NCBI GenBank assembly: GCA_016271365.2
Contig: CM057453.1
Span: forward strand, 1,076,585,001 to 1,076,649,000
Source of the DNA: Neoceratodus forsteri
Lineage: Eukaryota > Chordata > Ceratodontiformes > Ceratodontidae
Direction: 5' to 3'
Length of the DNA stretch: 64,000 nucleotides
The notes under the pieces were generated by a model. The model searched no databases. It saw only the letters and a list, made by a program, of their open reading frames with translations, and was not told the origin of the DNA. Numbering within the stretch: the first letter of the stretch is position 1; each line of letters begins with the position of its first letter. The translations under genes were made by a program, and so were the position numbers. Below, piece by piece: positions 19,600-30,328 of the stretch.

Positions 19600-20710
19600 C
19601 GCAGCCATTTTAGTGACTTTTGGCTCCAAATTTTCAGCATCGGGTTCTTGGAACCCCACCTCATGAACTCAGTCACTGTCATTTCGTTATTCAGTCCCGA
19701 AAGGTGATTTTGTGGTCACTGCACAGAATCACTTTTTGGGACTGATTAACAAAACAACAGTGTCACTGTTCATGAGGTGGGCTCCCAAAATGCCTATGTT
19801 GCAAATTTGGTGAGAAAATTCCAAAAAATGACCGTATTATGAGCATGCATTGTGCAGTTCCCACGCATGTTCATAACTTAGAGAATTTTTTATATTTTCA
19901 CTCCAGACTCTCAACATTACCATTTTTCCACACCTCCTTATAAACGGTACAGCTGTCATTTTTCACATCTTGCCAAAATTTGTTTTCGCACATCTGGCAT
20001 ACAATGGCGCGGTCGCTGTGGGAAATCAATGTTCGGGACAGATTAAGAAAATCACAGTGACAGTGTTTATAAGGAGATGTCTCAAAACGCTCATGTTGCA
20101 AATTTGGTGAAAAAATTCCAAAACATTACTGCGTTAGCAGTGTGCATTGTGCACTTTCTATACACACTTGTAACTTTGCCAATTTTTTATATTTTCACTC
20201 CAGATTTTCAACATTGCCATTTTTGCACACCACCTTATGAACAGTACAGCTGTCATTTTCACATGCTGCCCAAAACATATTTCCACGCATGTGGTGCACA
20301 ATGGGCGTGGTCATGGTGCGAAATCAACATTTGGGACAGATTAACAAAATCACAGTGCCACTGTTCATGTGTGGAGGTCCCAAAATGCCTATGTTGAAAA
20401 TTTGGTGTAAAAAATTCCCCAAATAATTGCATTACAGGTGTGCATTGTGCAGTTTCTATGCACGCTTGTGACTTCACCAATTTTTCTATATTTTTACTCC
20501 AGATTTTCAACATTACCATTTTTTTACACCTCCTCATGAACAGCACAGCTGTCATTTTTCACATCCTGTAATAAATGTGTTTTCGCACCTGTGGCACCAA
20601 GTGGCACAGTTGCTGTGCAAAATCACCCTTTGGCTAACGAACTGATAGTGTCACTGTTCATGAGGTGGGATCACAAAAAGCTCATGTTGAAAACTGGGTG
20701 TGAAAATACC
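19600..20710. repeat. ~297-bp tandem array of self-complementary units
   Basis: The anchor GCAAATTTGGTGAGAAAATTCC and its variants occurs at about 19801, 20098, 20397 and 20689 (spacing 297, 299, 292). Each unit contains two inverted arms of ~55 bases. In the first, CCCACCTCATGAAC (about 19653) and GTTCATGAGGTGGG (about 19779) are exact reverse complements, with TCAGTCCC and GGGACTGA inside. Later units show CCTCCTTATAAAC against GTTTATAAGGAG. Arms diverge between units, but their pairing is kept. No frame is conserved. Confidence 0.85.
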
Positions 20711-20739
20711 AAGAAATGCCTGGGGCGTATGGGTTTCCA

Positions 20740-21095
20740 ACCATAATGCCCTACCCTGTAGGGACTGACAGGCATCAGGGGTATGACTTGGGACTGTCGA
20801 CAGTAATGCTCACACCATTCCACCCCCACCTCCACCCTGCAGCCAGTGACAGGCATCGAGGTGTGCCTTGGACTCTTTGGTCCCAAGATTCACCCCATTC
20901 TCCTATCTTGTGCCCATTTCAACGTATTTCCCTGTGGCATGGGGTGAGTGTCAAGCCTGAACACCTCAAGGCACACCTTGACACTTGTCGGTGTCTGCAT
21001 GGTAGGGTAAGGTGAAATGGCATGAGCTTTATGGGTGATGACTGAAAGGCACACCCCAATGCCTGTCTGTCTCTGCATGGTGGGGTTGGGGTTGG
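20740..21095. repeat. Short inverted/tandem repeat block
   Basis: TGACAGGCATC(A/G)(A/G)GG occurs at about 20767 and 20849. Its inverted relatives (AAGGCACACC(T/C)...TGCATGGT(A/G)GGGT) occur at about 20972 and 21048. The block therefore consists of two direct pairs facing each other. This is a small local array, seemingly a separate family from the preceding 297-bp array. Confidence 0.6.
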
Positions 21096-21459
21096 CTTCA
21101 GTTCAATACTTCACTGCCATTCCTATTCTGCATCTGTCTAACACCTGCACTTCCAATGATAATGCCAGCAAGCAAACATTCTGCATTGACAAATGCTTGT
21201 TTATAGCTGTGAGTGCCCAATTTCTTCATGTTGGAAAAGTGTAGAGAACCTTCTTCACCACTCATAGGTCACCATGTCTACCACCGGTCTCCAAGAGAAT
21301 ACCTAGGCAGAGACAGAAGAATTGGACCTTTGTGGGCTCTGGGATGGTTGGGGTGGAGGGAAAGTTACACATTCCTCCACCTGTACCAGTGGAGAATTCC
21401 TTCACCATACTGGTGGAATGGGGCCATTGAGAGGAGGCACAGATAGCAGTGGGGGTCCT

Positions 21460-21876
21460 CAGAAGTGGAGGCCCCAGAGGAGGGAGGAAGTGGTCCACAG
21501 CCAAGGAGGAAGCAGCTGCTAGTGGGAGACTTTTTTGTGGGGGGAGAGACTTCAGGAGTGAGAGGAAGGGAAAGGGATTTGAAATGCCTGAGATGTGCTG
21601 CAGTTTGGAGAGATGGAGAGCAGATCCAAAGGATCATTAGGGCAGCAGGGGATGGGAGGAAGATAGATGTCCTTGTCTGCATGGGGACAAATGACCTGGC
21701 AAGGAACAGGATGGGGGTAGTAAAGGAAAATTTTAGTGAACTTGGGAGGGGCCACAAGCAGGTGGCAAGCATGGCAGTTTTTACCCAGGTGTTACTCTGA
21801 ATGATCAGAGAGAGGAAAGGACACTCCACACAAGGGAATTCATAGTGCATAAAGAAGGCCTTTGGCTACCTTGGGG
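21460..21876 (+). mobile_element. CR1 LINE, ORF1 esterase part (5' side of nested insertion)
   Basis: The plus frames read KQLLVGDFFVGGETSG, then RKIDVLVCMGTNDLARN and KENFSELGRGHKQVA. GTND is the GxND block of an SGNH/GDSL-type esterase found in CR1 ORF1, and the preceding VGDF/L position corresponds to the GDS block (the Ser is replaced here). The reading ends AFGYLGDWGP at 21876, where an L2-type LINE interrupts it. The CR1 continues at 23786. Confidence 0.75.
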
Positions 21877-23785
21877 ACTGGGGGCCAACCTTGTATGACC
21901 TACTGGTCACCCCAGAAGAGGTATATAATGCACTGGTTGCTCTTAATCCAAGTAAGGGCAACTACCCCACTGGGCTAGACTCCAAAATGCTCCACCTTTT
22001 GGCCCCTGCCATAGCCAAATCCCTGGCCTCCCTTTTCAATCTCTCCTTCTCCCGTGCTGAAATCCCCTCTGAATGGAAACATGCCACCGTAATTCCACTT
22101 CCTAAGGGTGGGGATCCCTCAAACCCAAACAATTACCGGCCCATCTCCCTCCTACCAATCCTCTCAAAACTACAGGAATGCCTGGTACTCTCTCGCCTAT
22201 CTCCTTTTCTGGACGCCTACTCTTTTTTCTCCCCCTACCAGTCCAGCTTTAGGAAATCCCACTCCACCACTACCTCCCTTCTCAGGATAACTGACTCCAT
22301 CCTTACTGGGATGGATGCTGGCCACATCACAGCAGCCATCTTCATCGACCCAGCCAAGGCATTCGACACAGTCTCCCACTCCCAACTCCTAGCCAAACTC
22401 GACAACGCCAGTTTATCCAGTAGGGCCACCTCCTGGTTCCAATCATACCTTGCTGACAGGTCCCAATCCATCCATATCAGTTCCTCCACCCTGCCACCTC
22501 TCCTGGTCACCTCAGGTGTTCTGCAAGGTTCTGTCCTAGGCCCACTCCTATTCTCAATTTTCCTGAATGACCTGCCCTCTGCTTTCCCACACACCTCAAT
22601 CCATATGTATGTGGATGACACTGTGCTGTATGCTTCTGGCCCCTTGCCCTCAGAGGTCACGACCCACCTGCAGCAAGACTTTACCTCAGTCCAGGAATGG
22701 CATCACTCAAATCATCTCCTTCTCAATGCCAAGAAAATGGTATCTCTGACCTTTGGCACTAGGCAGACTATCTAAGCTCCCCTCTCAAATCACAATTCAC
22801 ACCCTGGATGGGACCCCACTAGAAGCCTGTACCTCCTTCAGATACCTCGGTGTAAGGCTGGACCAGCACCTCAACTCTTCTGCACACATCAACTCCTTAC
22901 TCAAGAAGCTACATACCAGGCTCGGAGTACTTTACTGGAATTGCGACTGCATCCCTGCACCTGCTCAGAGGGCCATTGTGCAGAAAATTATTCTCCCCGT
23001 CTTTGACTACGGAGATGTAGTCTACAGTGCCTGCCCTAAGTCAACCTTAGTCAAGCTGGACCCTCTTTTCCATTCCTTCTGCCGCTTTGCACTAAACTGT
23101 CCCTACTCCACACACCATTGTGACCTTTACCAATCTATGGACCTCCCCTCACTACATAATCGCAGACAATCCCACTGCGCCAAAATCCCAGCCAAGCTAT
23201 GGACCAAGCAACTCCCTTCCTACCTCACCACCACCCTCGTCAACCACCACACTCTAGCTTACTCTCTTTGAAACTCTGACTCCCGTTCCCTGGCTGTCCC
23301 ACATAGGTCCACTACTGCTGGTCAGGCTGCCTTCAGCTACTGTGTACAAACATTGTGGAACTCCCTTCCAGCAAACATCTGTCATTTCTCCTCCCCTCAG
23401 CACCTAAACTCCTTGCTCCAAGCACACTTCACCCCTACTTGTACATGTGGCCAGGAGTTCCAGCTCCCTGTGTGAAATAGCAATACTCTGTTCTGCACTT
23501 GTACTGCAACTAATCTGGGTCAATAACTACTGATCTCCCATTTCTCATTGTCTACGCTATGCTGTCAAGCTATTTGTTTATTCTATTGTTTTTTGTTACT
23601 CTTTACCTAGTCACTTGGACAATTGTTAGTGAATTCATTCTATGTAGTTTCACCTGTATTATATGCTGTGCAACTATTGTATATTGTTCCCCCTTCCTCA
23701 GGATGCATCTAGAATTGAGCATTTAGCATGCTCAGTATGCCTTTCCTGGTTAAACTCTTGAATGAAAAAATAAATAAATAAATAT
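21877..23785 (+). mobile_element. L2-superfamily LINE nested in CR1
   Basis: A 1.9-kb 5'-truncated copy. It has an RT frame of 294 codons, a shifted continuation of 172 codons, an ORF end after VQTLWNSLPANI, and a ~300-bp 3'UTR ending CCTTTCCTGGTTAAACTCTT and then (AAATA)n. The CR1 esterase reading stops at its left edge and resumes with LFRGDRLHHSSSGPQ just past its right edge, so the insertion is clear. The flanking target bases do not show an obvious duplication. Few disabling changes make it one of the youngest elements here. Confidence 0.9.
21891..23271 (+). pseudogene. L2-type reverse transcriptase, one frameshift
   Basis: Frame 21891-22775 holds ALNPSKGNYPTGLDSKML, HATVIPLPKGGDPSNPNNYR (fingers), KSHSTTTSLLRITDS, FIDPAKAFDTVSH (motif A; Leu to Pro next to the catalytic Asp), SGVLQGSVLGPLLFSIFLND (Pro to Leu in the VPQG box) and MYVDDTVLYAS (motif C; Ala to Val before DD). 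Frame 22753-23271 continues with SFRYLGVRLDQHLNSSAHI and FDYGDVVYSACP. All three catalytic aspartates remain. Several differences from the family pattern are C-to-T-type changes. A single frameshift near 22770 is the main lesion. Confidence 0.85.
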
Positions 23786-26345
23786 GGGCCTCTTTAGGGG
23801 AGATAGGTTGCATCATTCCAGTAGTGGGCCACAGTCCTTAGTGTGAGGTTTAAATGCTACTTGAATGAACATTTCAATGAGATGGGGGAGACTTTAAAAC
23901 CAGATGATGATGCTACAGGGAGGAATGGATCCCTCGAGGGGAGTAAGCTCCTCCAATGAGGGGCACAAAAAGAGAGGAGTGGGGACAAGGCTGATGACAA
24001 GGGGGTATAAATCAGGAAAGGAAGGACAAAGTAGTAAAGGAGACAGGTAATGGAGAAGGTAGCAAGAAAAGAGAGCAGTCAGGGGGAGCTTTGAGGAACA
24101 GTACAAGCATGAGGGGGAGCAGGGAAGCAGGCAGGGAAGGAGTAAAGTATGGAGAGCCATATATGCCAATGCAGTGAGTCTGAGAAATAAAATTCTGGAC
24201 CTGGAGGCCATCATGGTTGAGGCTATCCTGGATTTGGTAGCCATGACTGAGTGATGGTGCACTGACAGCCAGGACTGGGACATGACCATATGGGCTATTC
24301 TTTGTTCAGTAGAGACAGGGACTGGAGAAGTGGTGGAGAAGTTGTACTATATGTGAGGGAGAGAATTACAGCAATAGAAGAACATGGGAATCCAGAGGAA
24401 AAGGAAAGACTGTATGTGCTATGGGTCATCTTGGAGACAGGTACTGGGGCTGCTGTCCAAACAGGGGTCATATACAGATCTCCAGGACAGGGACAGAAGT
24501 TGGATAAGGTACTTGGAGTAGCCATATTCAAGACAGCAAGTAAGGGGGAGGTGCTGCTCATTGACGACTTAAATCTACCTGATGTGGATTTGAGCCTTCC
24601 AGCTGCAGCTTCCGCAAGCAGCAGGACCATCCTTAACTCACTACAAGGGATTTTCTTAGCAGTTATTCAACTAACCTACTAGGAATGGGGCAGTGCTAGA
24701 CTTGGTGCTTACAAACAGGGATGGTATTGCAGACATCACAGTGGGCAGTCCCCTAGTTACCAGTGAGGAGGAGGAGAAAAGAGGTGAACCACATGAGGAC
24801 CAGGGTCCTGAATTTTAAAGGGGTGGATTTTAAAAAAATGGGAGCGTGCCTCAGAAACTGCCTCATTGGGGGGATTGCCAGGAAGAGGTAGAGGCACAGT
24901 GGGGAAAAATAAGGGAGGACATAATTAAGGCAACCAACTTCTGTGTGAAGGAACTGAGTAAAAGCAGAATGATAAAGAAACCATTATGGTTCTCTAAGGA
25001 AGAGGCCGAGGTAATGAGGACAACAGGGTTGCCTTCAGGAGGTATAAAGAAATGCAGAAAGGTGAATACAGGGAGGTGTACCAAGTAAGACAGAAGGAAG
25101 CAGGAAAGGCAATGAGGGGACCAAGAGCACAGACAGAGGATACAGTAGACAAAGGGGTAGCTAAAGCAGTAGACTTTATTCAGGTACATAAGTGATAAGA
25201 GGAAACTAAGGGGAAGGAAAGTGAGGATAAGGAGATTGGTTGGGTGAGTGGGACTGGGCAGGAGAGGACCAAGAATAAACAGAGATCCTGAGCAAGTATT
25301 TCTGCTCAGTCTTTACAGTGGGGGGGGGGGGGACCACCAGGAAACAGAAAGAACATAGTGGGGAGGTCCATTTTCAGAGAAAAGAGGACTGAAAGGACTT
25401 GCAGCTGTGCAAGTGGACAAGGTTATTTGACCAGATGTGATACACCCAAGAGTACTACAGGAACTCTGGGAGGTGCTAGCTACCACAATGATGGTTTTAT
25501 TCAGCAGCTCACTGGAAACAGATGTAGTTTCAGAGGACTGGAGGACAGCAGATGTGGTCCCACTACATAAGAGTGGAAACAGGGAGGAGGATAGCAACTG
25601 TAGGCTGGTCAGTCTCACCTCAGTATGGGGAAATTAATGGAAATCCTGGTAAAGGAAAGGTTGGTAAAGTATCTTGAATCCAATAGGCTGCAAGACCAAA
25701 GGTAACATAGATTCATGGGGGTGTGGGTCATGTCAGATGGTCCTGATTGATTTCTTTGATGGGTAACTAGGGAAATAGATTAAGGGAGGGCAGTGGACAT
25801 GGCCTATCTGGACATTAGCAAGACATTCTACACTATGCCACACAGGAGACTGATAAAGCAAACAGCCTGGGGTGGGATCCAGAGTGGTGAACTGAATTAG
25901 AAACTGGTTAATGGATAGGCAACATACTGGGTTTGTGGTAAATGGCACTCACTATAAGGATGGGAGACTGACTGGCAGGGTGCTACAAGGCTTAGTACTG
26001 GGACTGGTCCTCTTCAATGTCTTGATAAGTGACATTGTAGAAGAATTGGAGGGGAAGGTATGCATTTTGCAGGTGACACCAAAATCTCTAATAGGGTGGA
26101 TACTCAGGAGGGAGTGGAGGTAATGCGTGGGGATTTGGGGAAACTTGAGGAGTGGTCAAGAGCATAGCAGTTGGGGTTCAATGCCAAAAGTGCGAAATCA
26201 TGCCCCTAAGGCACAGGAACTCAGGAAATGAGTATAAGCTGGGGGGGGGGGGTGCTGACAGTCACTATGCAGAAAAGGGACCTTGGGGTTATCATATCTG
26301 ATGACCTGAAAGTGACAGGGCAGTGTGACAAAACAATGGTGTCCA
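23786..26345 (+). mobile_element. CR1 LINE, continuation (ORF1 end, EN, RT), 3'-truncated
   Basis: ORF1 ends with LFRGDRLHHSSSG (D-x-x-H block of the esterase). Then comes ORF2 endonuclease: degraded NAVSLRNKILDLEAIM (about 24165), GEVVLYVRERITAIEE, TGVIYRSPGQGQK and VLLIDDLNLPDVDLSLP (frame 24290-24682). RT pieces: HPRVLQELWEV (25437), PLHKSGNREEDSNCRLVSLT (about 25560), a degraded ...LDISKTF... region and GRVLQGLVLGLVLFNVLISD (25911-26123). Last is KRDLGVIISDDLKVTGQCD (about 26275-26335). Sequence similarity stops near 26345 without a CR1 3'UTR, so the 3' end was lost or rearranged. Confidence 0.85.
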
Positions 26346-26480
26346 GTATCAGGATACCTCATTTTACTCAGTATCATAAGTGAAAAACCATCAAAAATTG
26401 TTAAGGCCATGACTTTGCACTTGCCTGACTTCCAGCAAGTAGTCAGGTAACCACTAGAGCTCGCGGACTAAATGACTTGT
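26346..26480 (-). mobile_element. Possible tRNA-like SINE head
   Basis: On the minus strand, GAGCTCTAGTGGTTACCTGA resembles a tRNA A-box region followed by an anticodon-stem-like CTTGCTGGAAGTCAGGCAAG. The B-box is weak (AAAGTCATGGCC). It lies exactly where the CR1 homology ends. Low certainty. Confidence 0.25.
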
Positions 26481-26664
26481 GAAGGCCAACACTTGCACAG
26501 AATTGTTTCTGTACAATGACACCTACTGACTGTTTTAAAGCACTGTGGGTGACAATGCATAGATTTAACATTTGAAAACACTGACACCAAGTGACACCAA
26601 GCATTGCAAATAGTAACAACTGAGGACTTTATGACAGAAGTCTCCAGATATTTTTAATCATTAT

Positions 26665-27150
26665 GGAACTTTTTTTTTAATTATTTATTGATTTATGTGT
26701 TGATGGGATACATACACTGATCAGAGGAATCTTATTCAGGGATGACCCAGACGTAAATAGGCAAGGTACAAAGGTGGTAGCGACAATAATATGCATGGGT
26801 TAAAAACAGAGCTGGGGATATAATTTCAAAATAAATGGGTGTACATGCAAAAAATAAATAGGATACAATTATAATAAAGTACTAAATGAATTGCCATGGT
26901 CTGAGTATGAGCATGATGTTTTCATAGGTATCTGTAGTTTAGCATAGCATAATAGAAACAACAGTGTTAATATAGCAATATTTATACAGTCAATGGAACA
27001 GGGTACTGGGCACCACAGTATTTGTGAGGCCAAACCTCATTTAACTTGATTCCTTCTATACCTAAAACACAAGACAACGTGGTTGATGTTGGCATAGTCT
27101 CTTTTACTGATGATGTAGAATGGCAAGAAAGAATCCTGGTCTCTAACTGG
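26665..27150 (-). mobile_element. L2-superfamily LINE 3' tail, strongly truncated
   Basis: On the minus strand the terminus reads CCTGAATAAGATTCCTCTGA, then TCAGTGTATGTATCCCATC, AACACATAAATCAATAAAT and poly-A. It aligns base by base with the end of the LINE at 57.0-58.2 kb (CCTGAAAAGGGACC...CAGTGTCCTTATCC...AACAAAGAATAAATGAA). The further 5' part is AT-rich with no frame. The 5' boundary is uncertain. Confidence 0.55.
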
Positions 27151-28690
27151 TCAGTCTAAGGCTGGACCTGTAATGTTATCCCGGCACAACATCACTTTAT
27201 CTGGCCCAGCACACATATGACCGAATGACATGAAAAAAAAAATACTGTACGTACTATGTTCAAGTTGACCACACTTGACATGGCTGCTCTCAATTTTGCC
27301 AGTACTTAACAAACTTTAAAAAATGTAAATCTTTCCTTCCCACATCACACATACCACCAAAAATCAAACCCAGAACCTTCGCACATTTCCCCAAATCCCT
27401 GTTATCATTTTCATTTTCTGATTCAAGAAAAAAGTGAAAGCCATGTTTGTGATTGATTTCACAGCAAATTCCCACTGCACTTGCAATCCGTGCTTGGTGA
27501 ACATCTACTGTATATAGCATTCATATGTGTTTGTTCTTTTATTTAGAAAAAATGATCTGACACTGAAAGTTAAAGCCATGAGATCTGCTTTACAAGTTAG
27601 CACTCAGAGTACCTCCCCCTCTCTAGATACTCCTCACTTGCAAACTTACAAACCAGCATTATGTTTGGCTTCACGGTGGTCCCATAATCCCTGCTGTGAT
27701 AATGGGTGCGTGCTTGGGCGAGTGTGTAACACCATGTTCAATAACCTACCTGATCGTTATTTTGTACATTTAATCTGTTATCCCAGTAAAAGCTCTATGA
27801 GAAGACACAACCATGATTGTAGGATAAGGGGACATTTCTCCAACTTCCAGGTGACACAGCAGAAACAGCCACACTTGTCAGAGTGGCGGAGAGGTTGATG
27901 TCACATTTCTTTTTTTTTCTTTTTTTTATGTTACATTTTTGCTTCCCACCTGCTGGCAAGAGCTCTGAATTTTATGGCCATATCTCTCTACATGGGGATC
28001 ATTCTGCATGGCAGTGGGCGTCCAGGGATTTTTCGTAGTTACATGAGTGACTTCATGGTCCCTAATCACCCCCCAAGGGTGCCCATGCGAAGGACCGAAG
28101 TCTAGGCAGGAGGCTGTTCAAAGACACGGCTTCCACCAAGCACCTAACATCACTGTCCCCTCCTGACACCATCTGCTAACCGGATTGGTGTCAAACCCTC
28201 CCCAGGAGAGGAGAGGAGAGCTGTTGGATGACAGCTCAATCCAACTCCTCCCCCCTGCCTACCCCGACGGCCCATACTTGTTCCCCAACCTGAGTCACTG
28301 GCACAGCGCAAGGTGTGGTGTCCAGTACCTCAACCCTCAACACCACCAGGCCAGCTTGATGTCACATTTTCATACCGTGCAGGAGCAGCAGGAAGAGCAA
28401 GGGAGGAGAAAGAGAGATACAGACACAGAAACAGAACATTAACAACTGAAAATTAAAAGCAGAAAAAAAGGGAATAACAGTACACCAAAGGAACAACAAC
28501 ACAGACAAATATTAGTGTGGGGTGTGCAGAGACACAGTAACAACGGTCGCTCCACCTACTGGCCAAAATAATAAATTGGTACTTTTTTTTTTTTTTTAAG
28601 TAAACCTACTGATTTAAAAAAAAAGCAAAAGATCTACTTTTAAATGTGCTTTTTTATCTTTTTCATTTTTGTTAACATATGCAGCATTGT
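27151..28690. other. Unassigned DNA
   Basis: Two plus-strand frames (27527-27898, 123 codons; 28185-28442, 85 codons) lack recognisable domains. A homopolymer-rich region (27905-27930, 28580-28625) and a GAG-rich segment (28380-28440) are present. CpG content is locally higher in 28020-28320. I cannot assign it. Confidence 0.35.
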
Positions 28691-28696
28691 ATATTC

Positions 28697-28841
28697 AGAA
28701 AAATGCACTCCAGGCTGTGTGTCATGCTAGGATAGTGTTACTTCTTGGGTGTTGGAAGCACTTGGCCTGCAGCCTCATGCCAAACCACTCGAGACATGAC
28801 GTTATTCCAGCATGACACACACCTTGGGGTGCATTATTCTT
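28697..28841. repeat. Hairpin element, ~38-bp arms
   Basis: Left arm AGAAAAATGCACTCCAGGCT and then GTGTGTCATGCTAGGATA. The right arm (about 28804-28841) is its reverse complement with about four mismatches (TATTCCAGCATGACACACAC, then CTTGGGGTGCATTATTCT). The loop is about 65 bases, and inside it CATGACGTTATTCCAGCATGAC forms further symmetry. There are no genes. Confidence 0.85.
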
Positions 28842-29059
28842 TAAGTATTTGTTAGTAACCCTATAGTTAGTTCATTTTCAGCAACAATGTATGTCTGGCA
28901 AAAATATTAAGATACACATTTCTCTTTTTTTTTTTATCCCTGAATCAAGATACAGGATTTTGAAGTTTTTAAAAGTTCTCACCCCTTTGCTGTGCCAGCC
29001 ATGAAAACAAAATATCTTGGTACAGTGCTGTGCTGTTTACCATCAGAAACATGTGGTAA

Positions 29060-29230
29060 CACCATTCGAATAGATCCAAAGTATGAATCTTACATGTACA
29101 TTTAACAGGTAATCACTGCAGACGAAATTTTTAAAAATTGCAAGTGGCTGCTCTCTTTAATGATGTGAGTCATTAATTACAAAATGTTACTATAAAAGTT
29201 GCTTCAACAATATCTGAGAAATCTAAAAAC
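29060..29230 (+). repeat. Dispersed repeat, copy 2
   Basis: Shares GTGAGTCATTAATTACAAAA and flanking weaker blocks with 4300-4460 in the same orientation. Confidence 0.5.
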
Positions 29231-29325
29231 ACACTGAGCATGAATCTTAGGATGTCAGAAATGTATTTTAAAAGAACCTATATGATGACATTTTTGCCAA
29301 CTAGCAAATACTGCTGCTTTTATAA

Positions 29326-29622
29326 GTAGAGTTACAGCAAAGTTTTTACTTTGCCAGCGAAGTAGCCATGAAGTGGCAGAAATTTGCATTTGCAGAGCTT
29401 TGTGAAGTTTTCCCTGCCCTTAACAACTTCAACTATGACCAAAATTATGAAGTTTCAGGTGAATGCTGTCGTTTGCAGGTGAAACTCTGCACTTCGCGGG
29501 TGAAACTTTGCACTTCACAGTGAAATTCTGCACTTCACAGATTGCTCCATACTTTGTGAATTGCGCTAACTTCACGGATTAATTCACAGAGTACATTTCG
29601 GAAACTTTGCCCATCTCTACTT
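29326..29622. repeat. MITE with AAGTAGAG... terminal inverted repeats and internal 20-bp tandem
   Basis: The left end AAGTAGAGTTACAGCAAAGT and the inverted right end (ACTTTGCCCATCTCTACTT) pair over about 20 bases with three or four mismatches. Inside, GTGAAACTCTGCACTTCGCG / TGAAACTTTGCACTTCACAG / TGAAATTCTGCACTTCACAG form three 20-bp tandem units (29480-29540). There is no transposase. The superfamily is unknown because no clear target-site duplication is seen. Confidence 0.65.
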
Positions 29623-29942
29623 GAATGAAAAATGGTGGATCTGTCAGCCAAGCAAAAGGGGAGGGCAGGTGTGTGTCCTGATCAGGGAGGGGTCTAGCAC
29701 CAGCTCATTGAAGCCTGAAAAGGCATCCAGGATAAGTTGTGGCAGAAGCAGTTTGTGGAGGGCATTCATACTGGGATAAGCAGGCCTTTTGCTTGAGAGG
29801 CATACAGTATCACCACATGGTGAGTTAAATTACGCATGTGTTAGAATTCATATCTGCTCTACATGTAGTCCATTTATAATGTGCTTTCCCCCCATTTTTC
29901 TTGAGAAGTATTATGCAGGCATCAGTAAATATCTTGGTGCTT

Positions 29943-30040
29943 TGTGGGGGTCAGGGGTGGTCACAAAATTGTGTCTATCAAAGCTGTGGATAGGAGGTTC
30001 ACAGGGAATCATCCAAGGCCACAATGACATGGGGGGCAGC
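29943..30040 (+). repeat. 98-bp direct repeat, copy A
   Basis: Begins TGTGGGGGTCAGGGGTGGTC and ends ATGACATGGGGGGCAG. It is repeated 288 bases later at 30231-30328 with about three mismatches. Confidence 0.9.
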
Positions 30041-30230
30041 TTCAGCCAATCAGGTTTTACTACAGGCAAATATGTCAACATTCATTCATGCCATGACAGA
30101 TTCTTACTGAACACTGTGTTCACTCTGCCATACATGTGATATCTCCTTCTTTACGCAGGAGACTCCTGTTTTTTTTGGCTGAACTCCCTCCCCTCACTCC
30201 CTCCTGGGAAATAAAATCTCCTGCCTAAGT

Positions 30231-30328
30231 TGTGGGGGTCAGGGGCGGTCACAAAATTGTATCTATCAAAGATGTGGATAGGAGGTTCACAGGGAATCAT
30301 CCAAGGCCACAATGACATGGGGGGCAGA
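30231..30328 (+). repeat. 98-bp direct repeat, copy B, abutting CR1 5' region
   Basis: Near-identical to 29943-30040. Immediately downstream the sequence becomes the GC-rich leader of the CR1 at 30.33 kb. The pair could be a local segmental duplication, or two leader monomers of the LINE with the segment between them being unrelated. Confidence 0.9.

Noticed and set aside
27527..28442. Two plus-strand frames (123 and 85 codons)
   Set aside because: No recognisable domain, signal or splice context; neither is supported by a neighbouring repeat class.
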